Origin: Pseudazoarcus sp963975885
GTDB taxonomy: Bacteria; Pseudomonadota; Gammaproteobacteria; Burkholderiales; Rhodocyclaceae
Assembly: GCA_963975885.1 (NCBI GenBank)
Contig: CAXBIS010000009.1
Span: forward strand, 66,904-130,903
Reading direction: 5' to 3'
DNA length: 64,000 nt
Numbering within the stretch: position 1 is the stretch's first letter; every line of letters starts with the position of its first letter. Positions 1 to 8,814 of the stretch are shown in pieces. The notes beneath the pieces were generated by a model, which saw only the letters and a list, made by a program, of their open reading frames with translations, made no database searches and was not told the origin of the DNA. The translations under genes and the position numbers were made by a program.

Positions 1-1
1 C

Positions 2-2242
2 ACCGACTGGTTTGATCGCGTGATCGCCGAATACAATCTGCCCGACGGCTGGGAGGCCAGCCTGATCTCGATCGAGGGACGGGTCATCGCCAGCCGGCCA
101 CGCATCGACGAATGGAAGGGCGCGGTGCCCGGCGACCTGATGCGCGCCTTTCGCGACACTCTGCAGTCGCCGCACGGTGTCGTCGAGGCCGTCGATTTTC
201 GTGGCGAGCGTCGGCTCTACGGCGTCGAGCCGGTGGCGATTGCGGGAGACGACGTCTTTGTCGCGATCGGCGCACCGCTGGGGCTTTCGCTGTCCGCCCT
301 GGATCGTGACTTTGCGCTACGTGTGGCGGTGCTGCTGATCGTCGCACTACTGTCCGCGCTTGTCGCGCGCTACACCATCTACAGGCTCGTGGACCGCTGG
401 ACCGGCAAGATGCTCGGCACGCTGGACGCGCTTGCACTCGGTCGCCTGGATACGCGCATCGAGAAGTTTTCGGAGGTGCGCGAGCTCGAACGCCTGGAGC
501 GCGGCGTCAACCGCATGGCCGGTCAGCTCGATGCGCGTACCGGCGAATTGCACAAGCTCTCGACCGCGGTCGAGCAGAGCCCGGCGTGCATTCTGATCAC
601 CGATGCTGCCGCGCGTATCGAATACGTCAACGATGCGCTCGTTGCCACCACGGGCTATGCGCGCGAGGAACTCGTCGGCCAGACCCCGCGCATCCTCGGA
701 GGGGACACGCCTGCCGAGACCGTAAGCGACCTGTGGTCCACGCTGCTGCGTGGCCAGGTGTGGCGCGGCGAGTTCCACAACGCGCGCAAGGACGGCACGC
801 CCTACATCGAGCTGGCCACCGTCGCGCCGATTCGCGCTGCGGACGGGCGCACGACGCACTACGTATCGGTCGGCGAAGACATCACGTTGCGTCGTCAGTC
901 CGAGGAACTGCTGCACCGCATGGCCTACTACGACGCGCTCACCGGCCTGCCCAACCGCGCGATGCTGCGTGATCGCCTGCACCAGGCTGCGTTGTCGAGT
1001 GCGCGCACGCGTTCGCATGCGATGCTGGTTCACCTTGACGTGGACCGCTTCAGCGAGCTCAACGACACGCTTGGGCACGACGCTGCCGACGATCTGTTGC
1101 GCGCCATCGCCCAGCGCCTGCGCGAATGTCTGCGCGAGGACGACACCCTCGCTCGCCAGGGAGACGACGACTTCGCCGCTGTCTTCGAGAGCCTCGCTAT
1201 CGATGAGGATGAGGCGCTCGCACAGGCCGAGCGCATTGCCACCGCCGTGCATGAGGCGCTCTCCGGTCCCTATCCGATCGATCCGGCCGGTGGCGAATAT
1301 CACGTCACGGTGAGTCTCGGTGTGACGCTCTTCGTGGGGCACGGTGTTGCGGCCGAGGACCTGCTCAAGCAGGCCGAGGTCGCGCTCTACCGCGCCAAGG
1401 AGGCGGGTCGCGACACCGTGCGTTTTTTCAGCGCGGACATGCAGGCCACGGTCGAGACCCACGCCGCCCTGGTGCGCGACCTGCGCGAGGCGCTTGTGAG
1501 CGGCGCATTTTCGCTGTTTTACCAGCCGCAACTCGATGGCGATGGCCGCATGGTCGGTGCCGAGGCGCTGATCCGCTGGCGCGACGCGCGCGGCACGCTG
1601 GTGCCTCCGGGGCTGTTCATCCCGGTGGCCGAGGACAGCGGGCTGATCGTGCCGATCGGTGAATGGGTGCTGGACACCGCCTGCGCCCAACTCGCCCGCT
1701 GGCAGGCAGGGGCCGCAACGCGTGCGCTGTCGATGTCCGTCAATGTCAGCGGGCGCCAGTTCCATCGCCCGGACTTCCCGGGGATGGTACGCGCCTGCAT
1801 CGAGCGCCACGCCATTGATCCGGCCGGGCTCGAACTGGAGCTGACCGAGAGCGTCGTGCTCGGCAACCTCGACGAGGCGGTGGAACGCATGCGCGCGCTG
1901 CGCGAACTGGGTGTGCGCTTCTCGCTGGATGATTTCGGTACCGGCTACTCCTCGCTGTCCTACCTGCGCACGCTGCCCTTTGACCAGATCAAGATCGACC
2001 AGTCCTTCGTGCGCGCGATGGGCGAGGACGATTCCAGCCGGGCGATCGTGCGCGCGATCCTCGCAATCAGTGCCGCGCTGTCGCTCGATGTGGTAGCCGA
2101 GGGCGTCGAGACCGAGGAGCAGCGCGATGCGTTGTGCAGCGACGGCTGCGGCCTGATGCAGGGCTATCTGTTCAGTCCGCCGGTCCCGATCGAAGCACTG
2201 CAGGCTCAGCCCTGGTTTCCGTCAAGAGTGCCGTCCAGGTAG
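2..2242 (+). CDS. Membrane-bound GGDEF/EAL protein with PAS domain, 5' end outside the window
   Basis: Cyclic-di-GMP turnover protein. The reading frame is open from the first bases and already reads like the end of a periplasmic Cache-type sensor, so the true start lies upstream; the GTG at 20 is only the first possible start inside the window. Counting from that GTG: remaining sensor part to about residue 98, one membrane helix about 101-121, HAMP-like stretch to 172, PAS about 178-290, GGDEF domain about 300-465, EAL domain about 490-730. The cyclase signature is degenerate (QGDDDF around residue 378) although an RxxD-like REDD precedes it. The EAL side keeps EALIRW near 515 and the DDFGTGYSS loop. 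I infer a phosphodiesterase whose GGDEF domain is regulatory. The 3' end overlaps ychJ, which runs the other way, by 37 bp. Confidence 0.9.
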   Translation, partial: TDWFDRVIAEYNLPDGWEASLISIEGRVIASRPRIDEWKGAVPGDLMRAFRDTLQSPHGVVEAVDFRGERRLYGVEPVAIAGDDVFVAIGAPLGLSLSALDRDFALRVAVLLIVALLSALVARYTIYRLVDRWTGKMLGTLDALALGRLDTRIEKFSEVRELERLERGVNRMAGQLDARTGELHKLSTAVEQSPACILITDAAARIEYVNDALVATTGYAREELVGQTPRILGGDTPAETVSDLWSTLLRGQVWRGEFHNARKDGTPYIELATVAPIRAADGRTTHYVSVGEDITLRRQSEELLHRMAYYDALTGLPNRAMLRDRLHQAALSSARTRSHAMLVHLDVDRFSELNDTLGHDAADDLLRAIAQRLRECLREDDTLARQGDDDFAAVFESLAIDEDEALAQAERIATAVHEALSGPYPIDPAGGEYHVTVSLGVTLFVGHGVAAEDLLKQAEVALYRAKEAGRDTVRFFSADMQATVETHAALVRDLREALVSGAFSLFYQPQLDGDGRMVGAEALIRWRDARGTLVPPGLFIPVAEDSGLIVPIGEWVLDTACAQLARWQAGAATRALSMSVNVSGRQFHRPDFPGMVRACIERHAIDPAGLELELTESVVLGNLDEAVERMRALRELGVRFSLDDFGTGYSSLSYLRTLPFDQIKIDQSFVRAMGEDDSSRAIVRAILAISAALSLDVVAEGVETEEQRDALCSDGCGLMQGYLFSPPVPIEALQAQPWFPSRVPSR

Positions 2243-2619
2243 TACCAGCGACCGTCCTCGCGCACGAAGCGGCTGGTCTCGTGCAGCCGCTGCGCGCGAC
2301 CGGCGACGCGATAGCGTGCGACGAATTCGACGATGGCCGTGTCCGGCCCGGTCGGCTCGTAGCGGCGCACCTCCAGCCCCAGCCATTTGGGGCGTGCGCC
2401 CTCGTCGAGATCCAGCGTTTCGGGGCGCGTGCTCGCATGCCAGGTCGCCAGCAGATAGGCGGTGTCGCCGAGCACGAAGGCGCTGTAGCGCGAGCGCATC
2501 AGCGCTTCGGCATCGGCCGCCGGCTCGCCGGCATGCAGGGGTGCGCAACACCCGGCCAGCGTCGCGTCCCGTCCGCAGGGGCACGGTTCGGGCATGCTGG
2601 CCTTGGGTTTCTTGCCCAT
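2206..2619 (-). CDS. ychJ: YchJ family protein with SEC-C zinc motif
   Basis: Small cytoplasmic protein of the YchJ/UPF0225 family, 137 residues, close to the usual length. The N-terminus carries a SEC-C type cysteine cluster (PCPCG at about 12-16, then CC about 24-25) that should bind zinc; it is followed by the family motif RSRYSAFV and a W-x-Y-x-DG-T ending. The molecular function of the family is not known. The start lies 2 bp beyond the stop of the AsmA-like gene, so the two are very probably co-transcribed leftward. The 3' end overlaps the GGDEF/EAL gene. Confidence 0.85.
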   Translation of the reverse strand: MGKKPKASMPEPCPCGRDATLAGCCAPLHAGEPAADAEALMRSRYSAFVLGDTAYLLATWHASTRPETLDLDEGARPKWLGLEVRRYEPTGPDTAIVEFVARYRVAGRAQRLHETSRFVREDGRWYYLDGTLDGNQG

Positions 2620-2621
2620 CC

Positions 2622-4040
2622 TCAGCGCGGAGCGGCCACCGAGCCGCTATAGAAGGGTTCGCATTCGCCGCTCGAGAACAGCGCCGCGCCGCGCGCGAGC
2701 AGGTCGCGCGTCGGGCCGGTGATCAGCCCGACCAGGCCGCCGCCCGCATCGCCGGCGCTCTCGAACGGGCCATCGAGTGTCTGTTCTGCGCTTGCGCAGC
2801 CCTCGGCGTCGAGCAGTGCGACGGTGAGTTCGTCGAAACGCCGCTCGGCGATGTCGACGCGCCCGCGTGCCGCAATACGGTGGCGATCTGTCGCCAGTGC
2901 GACGTCGCGTGCCGTCGCAACACCGTTGTCGATGGTCCAGTCGGAGACCAGGGCGCGCACCTCGCTCTCCCCCTCGGGCGACATCGCCAGGCTGCCGAAA
3001 CGGTAGCCCTGCGTCGCCAGCATGCCGAACGGTCCGGCGATGAACACCGCACCCAGATCGACGAGTTGGAAACTCTGGCTGGATTCGAAGCGCGCGATGG
3101 TCTCGTCCAGATCGACACCGTGCAGCACGAGATCGCGGCCGCGCAGGGAGACCTGCCCGGAGGCGCTGCGGGCGAGCGCCGCGGTGTGCGTGCCGCGCAT
3201 CGTCAGGTCGCCTTCGATGTCCACATTGCCGTCCGCGGATACCTCGGCGTCGAGGCGATCGAAGACCTGCGCCAGTGCAAAACCGTCGAGCGCGAACTGC
3301 GCCTGGATCAGCGGCTGCTTGCCGTTCAGGTCGGCCTGCACCTGGCCGCGCAACTGCGAGCCGAACAGATCCAGCGTGATCGGGTCGAGGCGCAGCACGC
3401 CGTCGGCGGAGCGTCCCTCGGCTTGCAGCGCACCAAGCTCGATGCCGTCACGGTCGATGTTCTCGCACGTCGCGTCGACGGTGAAGAGGGGCAGCGGCAG
3501 GCTGGTTGTCTGCAGATCGCCGAGCGTCAGCGCGCAACCGCGTGCCCTCAGCGCGCGACCGGAAGCCGTATCGCGGTAGTCCAGCGTGCCGTCCGAGATG
3601 GCGAGCCGTTGCAGGCCGAGTCGTTCGAGTGCGTCCAGCGCCTTGTCGGGAATCGCCAGAGCAGCGAGTGCGCCGCGACCCTCGAGCGTTACCTTCGGTC
3701 CCTCCAGCGTCACCGTGCGTACCTGCGCGCGGCCCGACAGCAGCGCGCCGAGAATCGGTTCGATGGTGACCGCACGTGCAGCGATCATCGAACCGTCGTC
3801 GCGCCGGATGCTCACATCGGCCAGACGCACTGTGGGTCGCGGCGACAGTCGCAGGCCGACCGGACCGTCCAGTTGCAGGTCCAGTCCGGTGCGCGCAGCC
3901 GCCTCGCGCTCCACCCTGGCGCGGATCGCGTCGGCGTTGACGGCGACCAGCGCGGCGGCGGCCGCGCCGAGCACGATGATCGAGATCGCCGCCAGGATCG
4001 CGATCTTCTTCCAGTGTTTTGCATTCTTCATGCCTGGCAT
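2622..4040 (-). CDS. AsmA family protein
   Basis: 472-residue protein with a single N-terminal membrane anchor (about residues 11-33) followed by a long periplasmic region of repeating beta-rich AsmA type: the opening segment after the helix has the family pattern of a leading domain with LRLSPRPTVRLADVSIR, and later parts describe regular 20-30 residue strand repeats. AsmA-like proteins act in envelope lipid transport or outer-membrane homeostasis; nothing here gives the specific cargo. A second ATG nine bases downstream (MKNAKHW) is an alternative start. It is followed within 2 bp by ychJ. Assignment to the family is firm, role unknown. Confidence 0.8.
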   Translation of the reverse strand: MPGMKNAKHWKKIAILAAISIIVLGAAAAALVAVNADAIRARVEREAAARTGLDLQLDGPVGLRLSPRPTVRLADVSIRRDDGSMIAARAVTIEPILGALLSGRAQVRTVTLEGPKVTLEGRGALAALAIPDKALDALERLGLQRLAISDGTLDYRDTASGRALRARGCALTLGDLQTTSLPLPLFTVDATCENIDRDGIELGALQAEGRSADGVLRLDPITLDLFGSQLRGQVQADLNGKQPLIQAQFALDGFALAQVFDRLDAEVSADGNVDIEGDLTMRGTHTAALARSASGQVSLRGRDLVLHGVDLDETIARFESSQSFQLVDLGAVFIAGPFGMLATQGYRFGSLAMSPEGESEVRALVSDWTIDNGVATARDVALATDRHRIAARGRVDIAERRFDELTVALLDAEGCASAEQTLDGPFESAGDAGGGLVGLITGPTRDLLARGAALFSSGECEPFYSGSVAAPR

Positions 4041-4271
4041 TCTGGCCCACTCCGCGCGTTGGCGACAGCGGCCTTGCGAATCAGCACGGATGCGGCGCCG
4101 CGTGACAGGCCTCGCAGTGCGACGTGTGATCCAATTGTTGTCGCGCGCAGATCGGGCTAGGCTCGGCAGGTCCGATTGTTCGAGGTCTCGTCATGTCATT
4201 CCGCCGCCGCGTCCGCACGGGTCGCCGCAGTCTTGTTCCGGTAAGCGCGATGCGCAGACGAGGGTGTCGCG

Positions 4272-4679
4272 ATGACTGAGGTTTTCCCGGTGCCGCCCGA
4301 CGAGGTCGAGATCACGGCCATTCGCGCCAGTGGGCCGGGCGGGCAGAACGTCAACAAGGTGTCGAACGCCGTGCACCTGCGCTTCGACATCGGCGCGTCG
4401 TCGCTGCCCGATGAGGTCAAGGCGCGCCTGCTCGCGCGCGGTGACCGGCGCATCGGTCGCGACGGCGTGCTGGTGATCAAGGCGCAGAAATTCCGCAGTC
4501 TGGAAAAGAACCGCGCCGAGGCCCTGCGCCGCCTGGAGGAACTGATTACCGTTGCACGCAAGGTCCCCCGCCAGCGCGTGCCGACGCGTCCCACGCGCGG
4601 TTCGATCAAGCGGCGTCTCGCGGGCAAGACCCACCGCGCCCGCATCAAGGCCGGGCGGCGTTCGCCGGGCGAGGATTGA
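4272..4679 (+). CDS. arfB: Alternative ribosome-rescue factor / peptidyl-tRNA hydrolase ArfB
   Basis: 135 residues, close to the roughly 140 of E. coli ArfB (YaeJ). The catalytic GGQ motif of class I release factors is present in ASGPGGQNVNKV (about residues 19-30), and the C-terminal tail is very basic (RPTRGSIKRRLAGKTHRARIKAG pattern, about 105-130), as needed to enter the empty mRNA channel of a stalled ribosome. It hydrolyses peptidyl-tRNA on ribosomes stalled without a stop codon. The gene stands alone with a GAGGGTG ribosome site; 11 bp after its stop the convergent GntR gene ends. Confidence 0.93.
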   Translation: MTEVFPVPPDEVEITAIRASGPGGQNVNKVSNAVHLRFDIGASSLPDEVKARLLARGDRRIGRDGVLVIKAQKFRSLEKNRAEALRRLEELITVARKVPRQRVPTRPTRGSIKRRLAGKTHRARIKAGRRSPGED

Positions 4680-4690
4680 CGCGCACTCCG

Positions 4691-5353
4691 TCAGTCGAAC
4701 AGGCCCCACCAGCGCAAGGTCTGGGCGTAATGGGCGCGCACCGCATCGGCGGCTGCGTTCGCGTCGCCCGCAGTGATGCAATCAAGAATCGCCAGATGCT
4801 CGGCCATTGCCGGTCTGATGCGGTCAGGCAGCAGGGGGCGCGCGTGCTGCAGGATGGAGATGCGATCCCGGTTTGCCGCGTACAGGTCGCGCGCGATCGG
4901 ATTGTCCAGCGCATCGGCGAGCGTCTGGTGCATGGACCAGTCCACCTCCTTGGCGCGTTGCTGCAAGGCAGGCGTGATGGTGCCGTGGGCGGCGTCGAAA
5001 ACGTCCTGATGGGCCTGGTGCAGCGCGGCCACGCGCTCCGCGTCGTGACACAGCGCGAGCCGGCGCGCCCCTTCCTGATCGAGAATCGCGCGCAGGTCGA
5101 AGGTGTGACGGATGGTCTCGGGCGTGGCGTCCATGACGAAGACACCGCGCTTGGGCACGACCGTGACCAGCGACAGCGCCTCGGCTCGCTTGACCGCTTC
5201 GCGCACCGGCGCGATCGGCAGGCCGAGTTGACGGACCAGGTCCGGCATCGAAACGAACTGACCCGGGCGCAGGCCGCCGTCGACCAGCAACTGGCGCAAC
5301 CTCACGAAGGCCTGCTCGCGCAGTTGCGGGACTTCGGGTGCGGTGTCGTCCAT
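4691..5353 (-). CDS. GntR/FadR-type (FCD) regulator of the allantoin operon
   Basis: 220-residue one-component repressor of the GntR superfamily, FadR/FCD subgroup: N-terminal winged helix about 10-75 (PGQFVSMPDLVRQLGLPIAPVREAVKRAE) and an all-helical C-terminal FCD ligand domain with the metal-binding histidine pattern (H-x3-D, later histidines). It is transcribed away from puuE-alc-allA, so it most likely controls that operon and itself; the ligand is probably allantoin, allantoate or a later product (inference). A perfect 14-bp palindrome lies 13 bp upstream of its start codon. The ribosome site is weak. Confidence 0.88.
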   Translation of the reverse strand: MDDTAPEVPQLREQAFVRLRQLLVDGGLRPGQFVSMPDLVRQLGLPIAPVREAVKRAEALSLVTVVPKRGVFVMDATPETIRHTFDLRAILDQEGARRLALCHDAERVAALHQAHQDVFDAAHGTITPALQQRAKEVDWSMHQTLADALDNPIARDLYAANRDRISILQHARPLLPDRIRPAMAEHLAILDCITAGDANAAADAVRAHYAQTLRWWGLFD

Positions 5354-5366
5354 GATGAGAAGGCCA

Positions 5367-5380
5367 CATTGTCGACAATG
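5367..5380. promoter_or_regulatory. 14-bp palindrome, probable GntR operator
   Basis: CATTGTCGACAATG is a perfect inverted repeat between the divergent GntR gene (start codon at 5353) and puuE (start at 5511). The core ATTGT-N2-ACAAT resembles operators of FCD-type GntR repressors. Its position would cover the regulator's own promoter or leader; by looping or by blocking polymerase it could also affect puuE. Confidence 0.65.
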
Positions 5381-5419
5381 CGGCGATGGTAGCCCAATTC
5401 GCCGTTCGACATGTCTGCT

Positions 5420-5449
5420 TGACCGCGAGCTGGGATTCTTCGTAACATG
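5420..5449 (+). promoter_or_regulatory. Possible sigma-70 promoter of puuE-alc-allA
   Basis: TTGACC (5420-5425), an 18-bp spacer and TAACAT (5444-5449) form the best sigma-70-like pair before puuE. The heptamer ACATGTC occurs twice, at 5410-5416 and 5446-5452, flanking the -35 and overlapping the -10; it may be a second operator half. Confidence 0.3.
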
Positions 5450-5510
5450 TCAGAAAGAATGCGTACGCCGGACCGCTCGGCGCACGCAGATCTTTCGGAG
5501 GGTTTGCACA

Positions 5511-6443
5511 ATGCATCAGTCCCAGCACTATCCGCGCGACATGGTCGGCTACGGTCGCGAGCGCCCGCAGGCCGATTGGCCGGGCGGCGCGCGTGTGGCC
5601 GTGCAGTTCGTGCTTAACTACGAGGAGGGCGGCGAGAACAGCGTGCTGCACGGTGACGCGGGCAGCGAGCAGTTCCTCACCGAAGTGTTCAACCCGCCGT
5701 CCTTTCCCGACCGCCACCTGTCGATCGAATCGATCTACGAATACGGTTCGCGCGCCGGCGTGTGGCGCGTGCTGCGCGAGTTCGAACGGCGCGGCCTGCC
5801 GCTCACCGTGTTCGGCGTGGGCATGGCGCTGGAGCGCAACCGCGAGGCGGCCGCCGCCTTCGTCGAACTGGGGCACGAGATCGCCAGCCATGGCTGGCGC
5901 TGGATCAGCTACCAGGAGATGGACGAGGCGACCGAGCGCGAGCATCTGCAGCGCGCCATCGCCGTCATCGAACATCTCACCGGTGCGCCGCCGGCCGGCT
6001 GGTACACGGGGCGCGATTCGCCCAATACGCGGCGTCTCGTCGTCGAGGACGGTCGTTGCATCTACGACTCCGACCACTACGGCGACGACCTGCCGTTCTG
6101 GACGCCGGTGACCAAGTCCGACGGCACGACCGTGCAGCATCTGGTCGTGCCCTATACGCTCGACGCCAACGACATGCGCTTCGCGCTGCCGCAGGGCTAT
6201 TCCGACGGCGAGCCGTTCTATCGCTATCTGCGCGATACCTTCGACGTGCTCTACGCCGAGGGCGAGACACGTCCCGCGATGATGAACATCGGCCTGCATT
6301 GCCGCCTGGTCGGACGCCCGGGTCGCTTCCGCGCCCTGCAGCGATTTCTCGATCACATCGAACGCCACGAACGCGTGTGGGTCTGCCGCCGCGTCGACAT
6401 CGCGCACCAATGGATCGTGCGCCATCCCGCCCCCACCCCTTGA
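5511..6443 (+). CDS. puuE: Allantoinase PuuE (polysaccharide-deacetylase fold)
   Basis: 310 residues from the ATG at 5511, preceded by CGGAGGG; a longer in-frame start at 5343 exists but its extra residues do not resemble the family. The protein begins with YPRDMVGYGRERPQADWPGG and continues VLNYEEGGENSVLHGD, hallmarks of the PuuE allantoinases, which use a NodB-like barrel rather than the amidohydrolase fold. It hydrolyses allantoin to allantoate in purine breakdown, in the cytoplasm. It is the first gene of a compact operon with allantoicase and ureidoglycolate lyase; the allantoicase Shine-Dalgarno sequence AAGGAGGA overlaps its stop codon. Confidence 0.92.
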   Translation: MHQSQHYPRDMVGYGRERPQADWPGGARVAVQFVLNYEEGGENSVLHGDAGSEQFLTEVFNPPSFPDRHLSIESIYEYGSRAGVWRVLREFERRGLPLTVFGVGMALERNREAAAAFVELGHEIASHGWRWISYQEMDEATEREHLQRAIAVIEHLTGAPPAGWYTGRDSPNTRRLVVEDGRCIYDSDHYGDDLPFWTPVTKSDGTTVQHLVVPYTLDANDMRFALPQGYSDGEPFYRYLRDTFDVLYAEGETRPAMMNIGLHCRLVGRPGRFRALQRFLDHIERHERVWVCRRVDIAHQWIVRHPAPTP

Positions 6444-6454
6444 AGGAGGACTCC

Positions 6455-7486
6455 GTGACCGCTCCCGACCGCATCCGCATTGCCGAACCCGCCGAACTGC
6501 CCGACTGGGCGAAGAGCGCAAGCAACCTTGCCGACCCGCGTCTGGGCGCGTCGCCGGTGAGTGCCAGCGACGAGTTCTTCGCGCCGGTCACGCGCATGCT
6601 CGACCCCACTCCGGCCGAGTTCCACCCCGGGCGCTACGATGAGCACGGCAAGTGGATGGATGGCTGGGAGACGCGCCGCCGACGCGGGCCCGGGCACGAC
6701 CACTGCATCGTCCGTCTGGCCGGACGCGGAACGATTCGCGGATTCGATATCGATACCAGCCACTTCACCGGAAACTACGCGCCGGCGGTATCCATCGAGG
6801 CGACCTGTACCGAGCGCGACGCGCCCGGTGACGATGCGACGTGGACCGAAGTACTGCCGCTGACCGCGCTGGCCGGAAACCGTCACCATCTGCTCGAGTG
6901 CCTCGCCGGCGGCGAATGGACGCATTTGCGCGTGCACATCTTTCCGGATGGCGGCATCGCGCGGCTGCGCGTGTACGGCGTGTTCTGCAGCGCGATTCGC
7001 GACGCGGCCGCCGACGCGCTGGTCGATCTGGCCGCACTCACCAACGGCGCGCGGCCGGTCGCCTGGAACGACTCGCACTTCGGCTCGGTCGAGAATCTGC
7101 TCTTGCCCGGGCGCGGCGTGGACATGGGCGACGGCTGGGAGACGCGCCGGCGTCGCGAGCCGGGCCACGACTGGTGCATCGTCGCGCTGGCCGCGCCGGG
7201 TGAGATCGAGCGCATCGAGATCGACACCGCGCACTTCAAGGGCAACTTCCCGGACCGCTGCTCGGTGCAGGCTGCCTGCATAGCGGATGGCGGTACGCCC
7301 GCCTCGCTGGTCGCGCAAAGCATGTTCTGGCCGGTGCTGTTGCCCGAAAGCCCGCTGTCGGCCGACGCCGAGCACGCGTTTGCGTCGACGGTCGAGCGCA
7401 TCGGCCCGGTCACGCACGTGCGCCTGAACATCATCCCCGACGGCGGCGTGTCGCGCCTGCGCGTGTGGGGGAGGGTCGCACGGTGA
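6455..7486 (+). CDS. alc: Allantoicase
   Basis: 343 residues from a GTG that has a near-perfect AAGGAGGA eight bases upstream; upstream in-frame codons belong to shadow frame of puuE. Two tandem allantoicase repeats are visible: first about residues 35-170 and second about 190-340, each with the signature GWETRRRR-x-PGHD followed by a beta strand and D-T-x-H-F-x-GN. The enzyme splits allantoate into ureidoglycolate and urea. It sits between puuE and allA and shares a GTGA overlap with allA, so the three steps from allantoin to glyoxylate are translated together. Confidence 0.94.
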   Translation: MTAPDRIRIAEPAELPDWAKSASNLADPRLGASPVSASDEFFAPVTRMLDPTPAEFHPGRYDEHGKWMDGWETRRRRGPGHDHCIVRLAGRGTIRGFDIDTSHFTGNYAPAVSIEATCTERDAPGDDATWTEVLPLTALAGNRHHLLECLAGGEWTHLRVHIFPDGGIARLRVYGVFCSAIRDAAADALVDLAALTNGARPVAWNDSHFGSVENLLLPGRGVDMGDGWETRRRREPGHDWCIVALAAPGEIERIEIDTAHFKGNFPDRCSVQAACIADGGTPASLVAQSMFWPVLLPESPLSADAEHAFASTVERIGPVTHVRLNIIPDGGVSRLRVWGRVAR

Positions 7487-8004
7487 GCGCGCCTCGCACG
7501 CTGGTGGCCGAGCCGCTCACACGCGAGGCCTTCGCGCCTTTCGGGGACATCATCGAATGTTCGGATGCGGTGCGTCACTTCCCGATCAACGCCGGCAACA
7601 CCGAGCGCTATCACGATCTGGCCCGCGTCGAGGTCGGCGCCGGTCGCGCCGCGATCAGCATCTTCCGCGGCGAGCCGCGCGCACTGCCGTTCGAGGCGAC
7701 GATGATGGAGCGCCACCGTCTCGGCAGCCAGGCCTTCGTGCCGCTGTCCGGGCGGCCCTATCTGGTGCTGGTCGCGCCGCCGGGGCCGCGCCCGCGGGCC
7801 GATCAGCTGCGACTGTTCGTCGCTGCCGCCGGTCAGGGCGTGAACTACGCGCGCGACGTGTGGCATCACCCGCTGCTCGCACTGGAGGCGGAGAGCGACT
7901 TTCTGATCGTGGACCGCATCGGGCCGGAACCCGACTGCGAGGAACATCGGCTCGACGAGGCGGTGGAACTGGTCTTGCGCGAGGGCGTGATCAGCGCGCA
8001 GTGA
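7483..8004 (+). CDS. allA: Ureidoglycolate lyase
   Basis: 173 residues from the GTG at 7483, which overlaps the allantoicase stop (GTGA) and has GGGGGAGG nine bases before it; a GTG at 7465 is a less likely alternative. Cupin-like AllA family: FAPFGDIIE near the start, then ISIFRGEPRALPFEATMMERH, and the conserved W-H-HPLLAL segment near residue 130. It converts ureidoglycolate into glyoxylate and urea, completing allantoin breakdown. The last 14 bp overlap the convergent second GntR gene. Glyoxylate made here is a candidate substrate for the glycerate route represented by glxR about 34 kb away. Confidence 0.93.
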   Translation: MSAPRTLVAEPLTREAFAPFGDIIECSDAVRHFPINAGNTERYHDLARVEVGAGRAAISIFRGEPRALPFEATMMERHRLGSQAFVPLSGRPYLVLVAPPGPRPRADQLRLFVAAAGQGVNYARDVWHHPLLALEAESDFLIVDRIGPEPDCEEHRLDEAVELVLREGVISAQ

Positions 8005-8677
8005 AGGCGCCGCGCAGACTGTTGCGTTTGCTGTCCACGGCCGTGGGGTCAAGGCTGCGAGCGATGTCGCGCAGGTGTGACAGAGATACCTCGACGACAC
8101 GCTCCTCGTCGCGAGCGGCCAGTGCATCTACGATTTCGGTGTGGCCCTGCAGCGAGCAACTGCCGACGTTGGGCTGATACATCGCGATCGAGATCGCGTT
8201 GCGCGAGATCAGGTAGCGCAGCAGGTCGACCAGCACCGGGTTCCCCGTCATCTCGGCCAGCGACATGTGGAACTGGCCCGACAGGCGGTGAGCGCGCGAG
8301 GATTCGCCGGCCAGGCGCGCGTCGCGCTCGGCGTCGATCAGGGCTCGCAGCTCGGCGATCTGCCCGCCGGTGACGTTGCGCGCGACTTCTCGCATGATGC
8401 CTTCCTCGACCACCAGCCGTGCGGCGAGCACGTCGCGCACTTCTTCGAGCGAGGGCTTGGCGACGAAGGCGCCGCGATTAGGCTCGAGGGTGACGATCTT
8501 CTGTTCGGCCAGCCGGAACAGGATCGGCCGCACGCGCGTCTTGCTCACGCCGAAGATTTCGCCCAACTCATCCTGGCTGAGCTTGGCGCCGGGCGCGAGA
8601 CGGTGCTCGACGATCGCTTCGTAGATCGCCTGGTAGATCATTTCGTCGGTGACCGGTCCGGCCGTGCCCTTGGTCAT
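7991..8677 (-). CDS. GntR/FCD regulator of the second ureide-like locus
   Basis: 228 residues from the ATG at 8677, with AGGACGAG nine bases upstream; longer in-frame starts up to 8806 add a stretch unlike the family. N-terminal winged helix (ITDEMIYQAIYEAIVEH, then LSQDELGEIFGVSKTRVRPILFRL) and helical FCD ligand-binding domain. It is the last gene of a leftward operon with amidase, ring amidohydrolase and PuuE-like hydrolase, and probably controls that operon and the divergent TRAP operon through the GATAC-type sites near 12.65 kb (inference). Its 3' end overlaps allA by 14 bp. Confidence 0.87.
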   Translation of the reverse strand: MTKGTAGPVTDEMIYQAIYEAIVEHRLAPGAKLSQDELGEIFGVSKTRVRPILFRLAEQKIVTLEPNRGAFVAKPSLEEVRDVLAARLVVEEGIMREVARNVTGGQIAELRALIDAERDARLAGESSRAHRLSGQFHMSLAEMTGNPVLVDLLRYLISRNAISIAMYQPNVGSCSLQGHTEIVDALAARDEERVVEVSLSHLRDIARSLDPTAVDSKRNSLRGAFTAR

Positions 8678-8814
8678 CGCATCTCGTCCTGCAGACAGTG
8701 GGGAGCATGTGCCCGCGCTCCAATCCGGATCACACGCATCAGGCCTGGACGGCGAGCGTGTACGATTCGGGTCCTGCATCATATCGGAGGCGGGGCGATC
8801 CTGCATGCGTTCGC

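Noticed and set aside
347..1810. Minus-strand frame of 487 codons
   Set aside because: Shadow of the GGDEF/EAL gene; no motif.
8677..8806. Longer N-terminus of the second GntR regulator
   Set aside because: The additional 43 residues are Pro/Arg/Ser rich and lack a ribosome site, while the ATG at 8677 has one and begins the helix-turn-helix at the normal distance.
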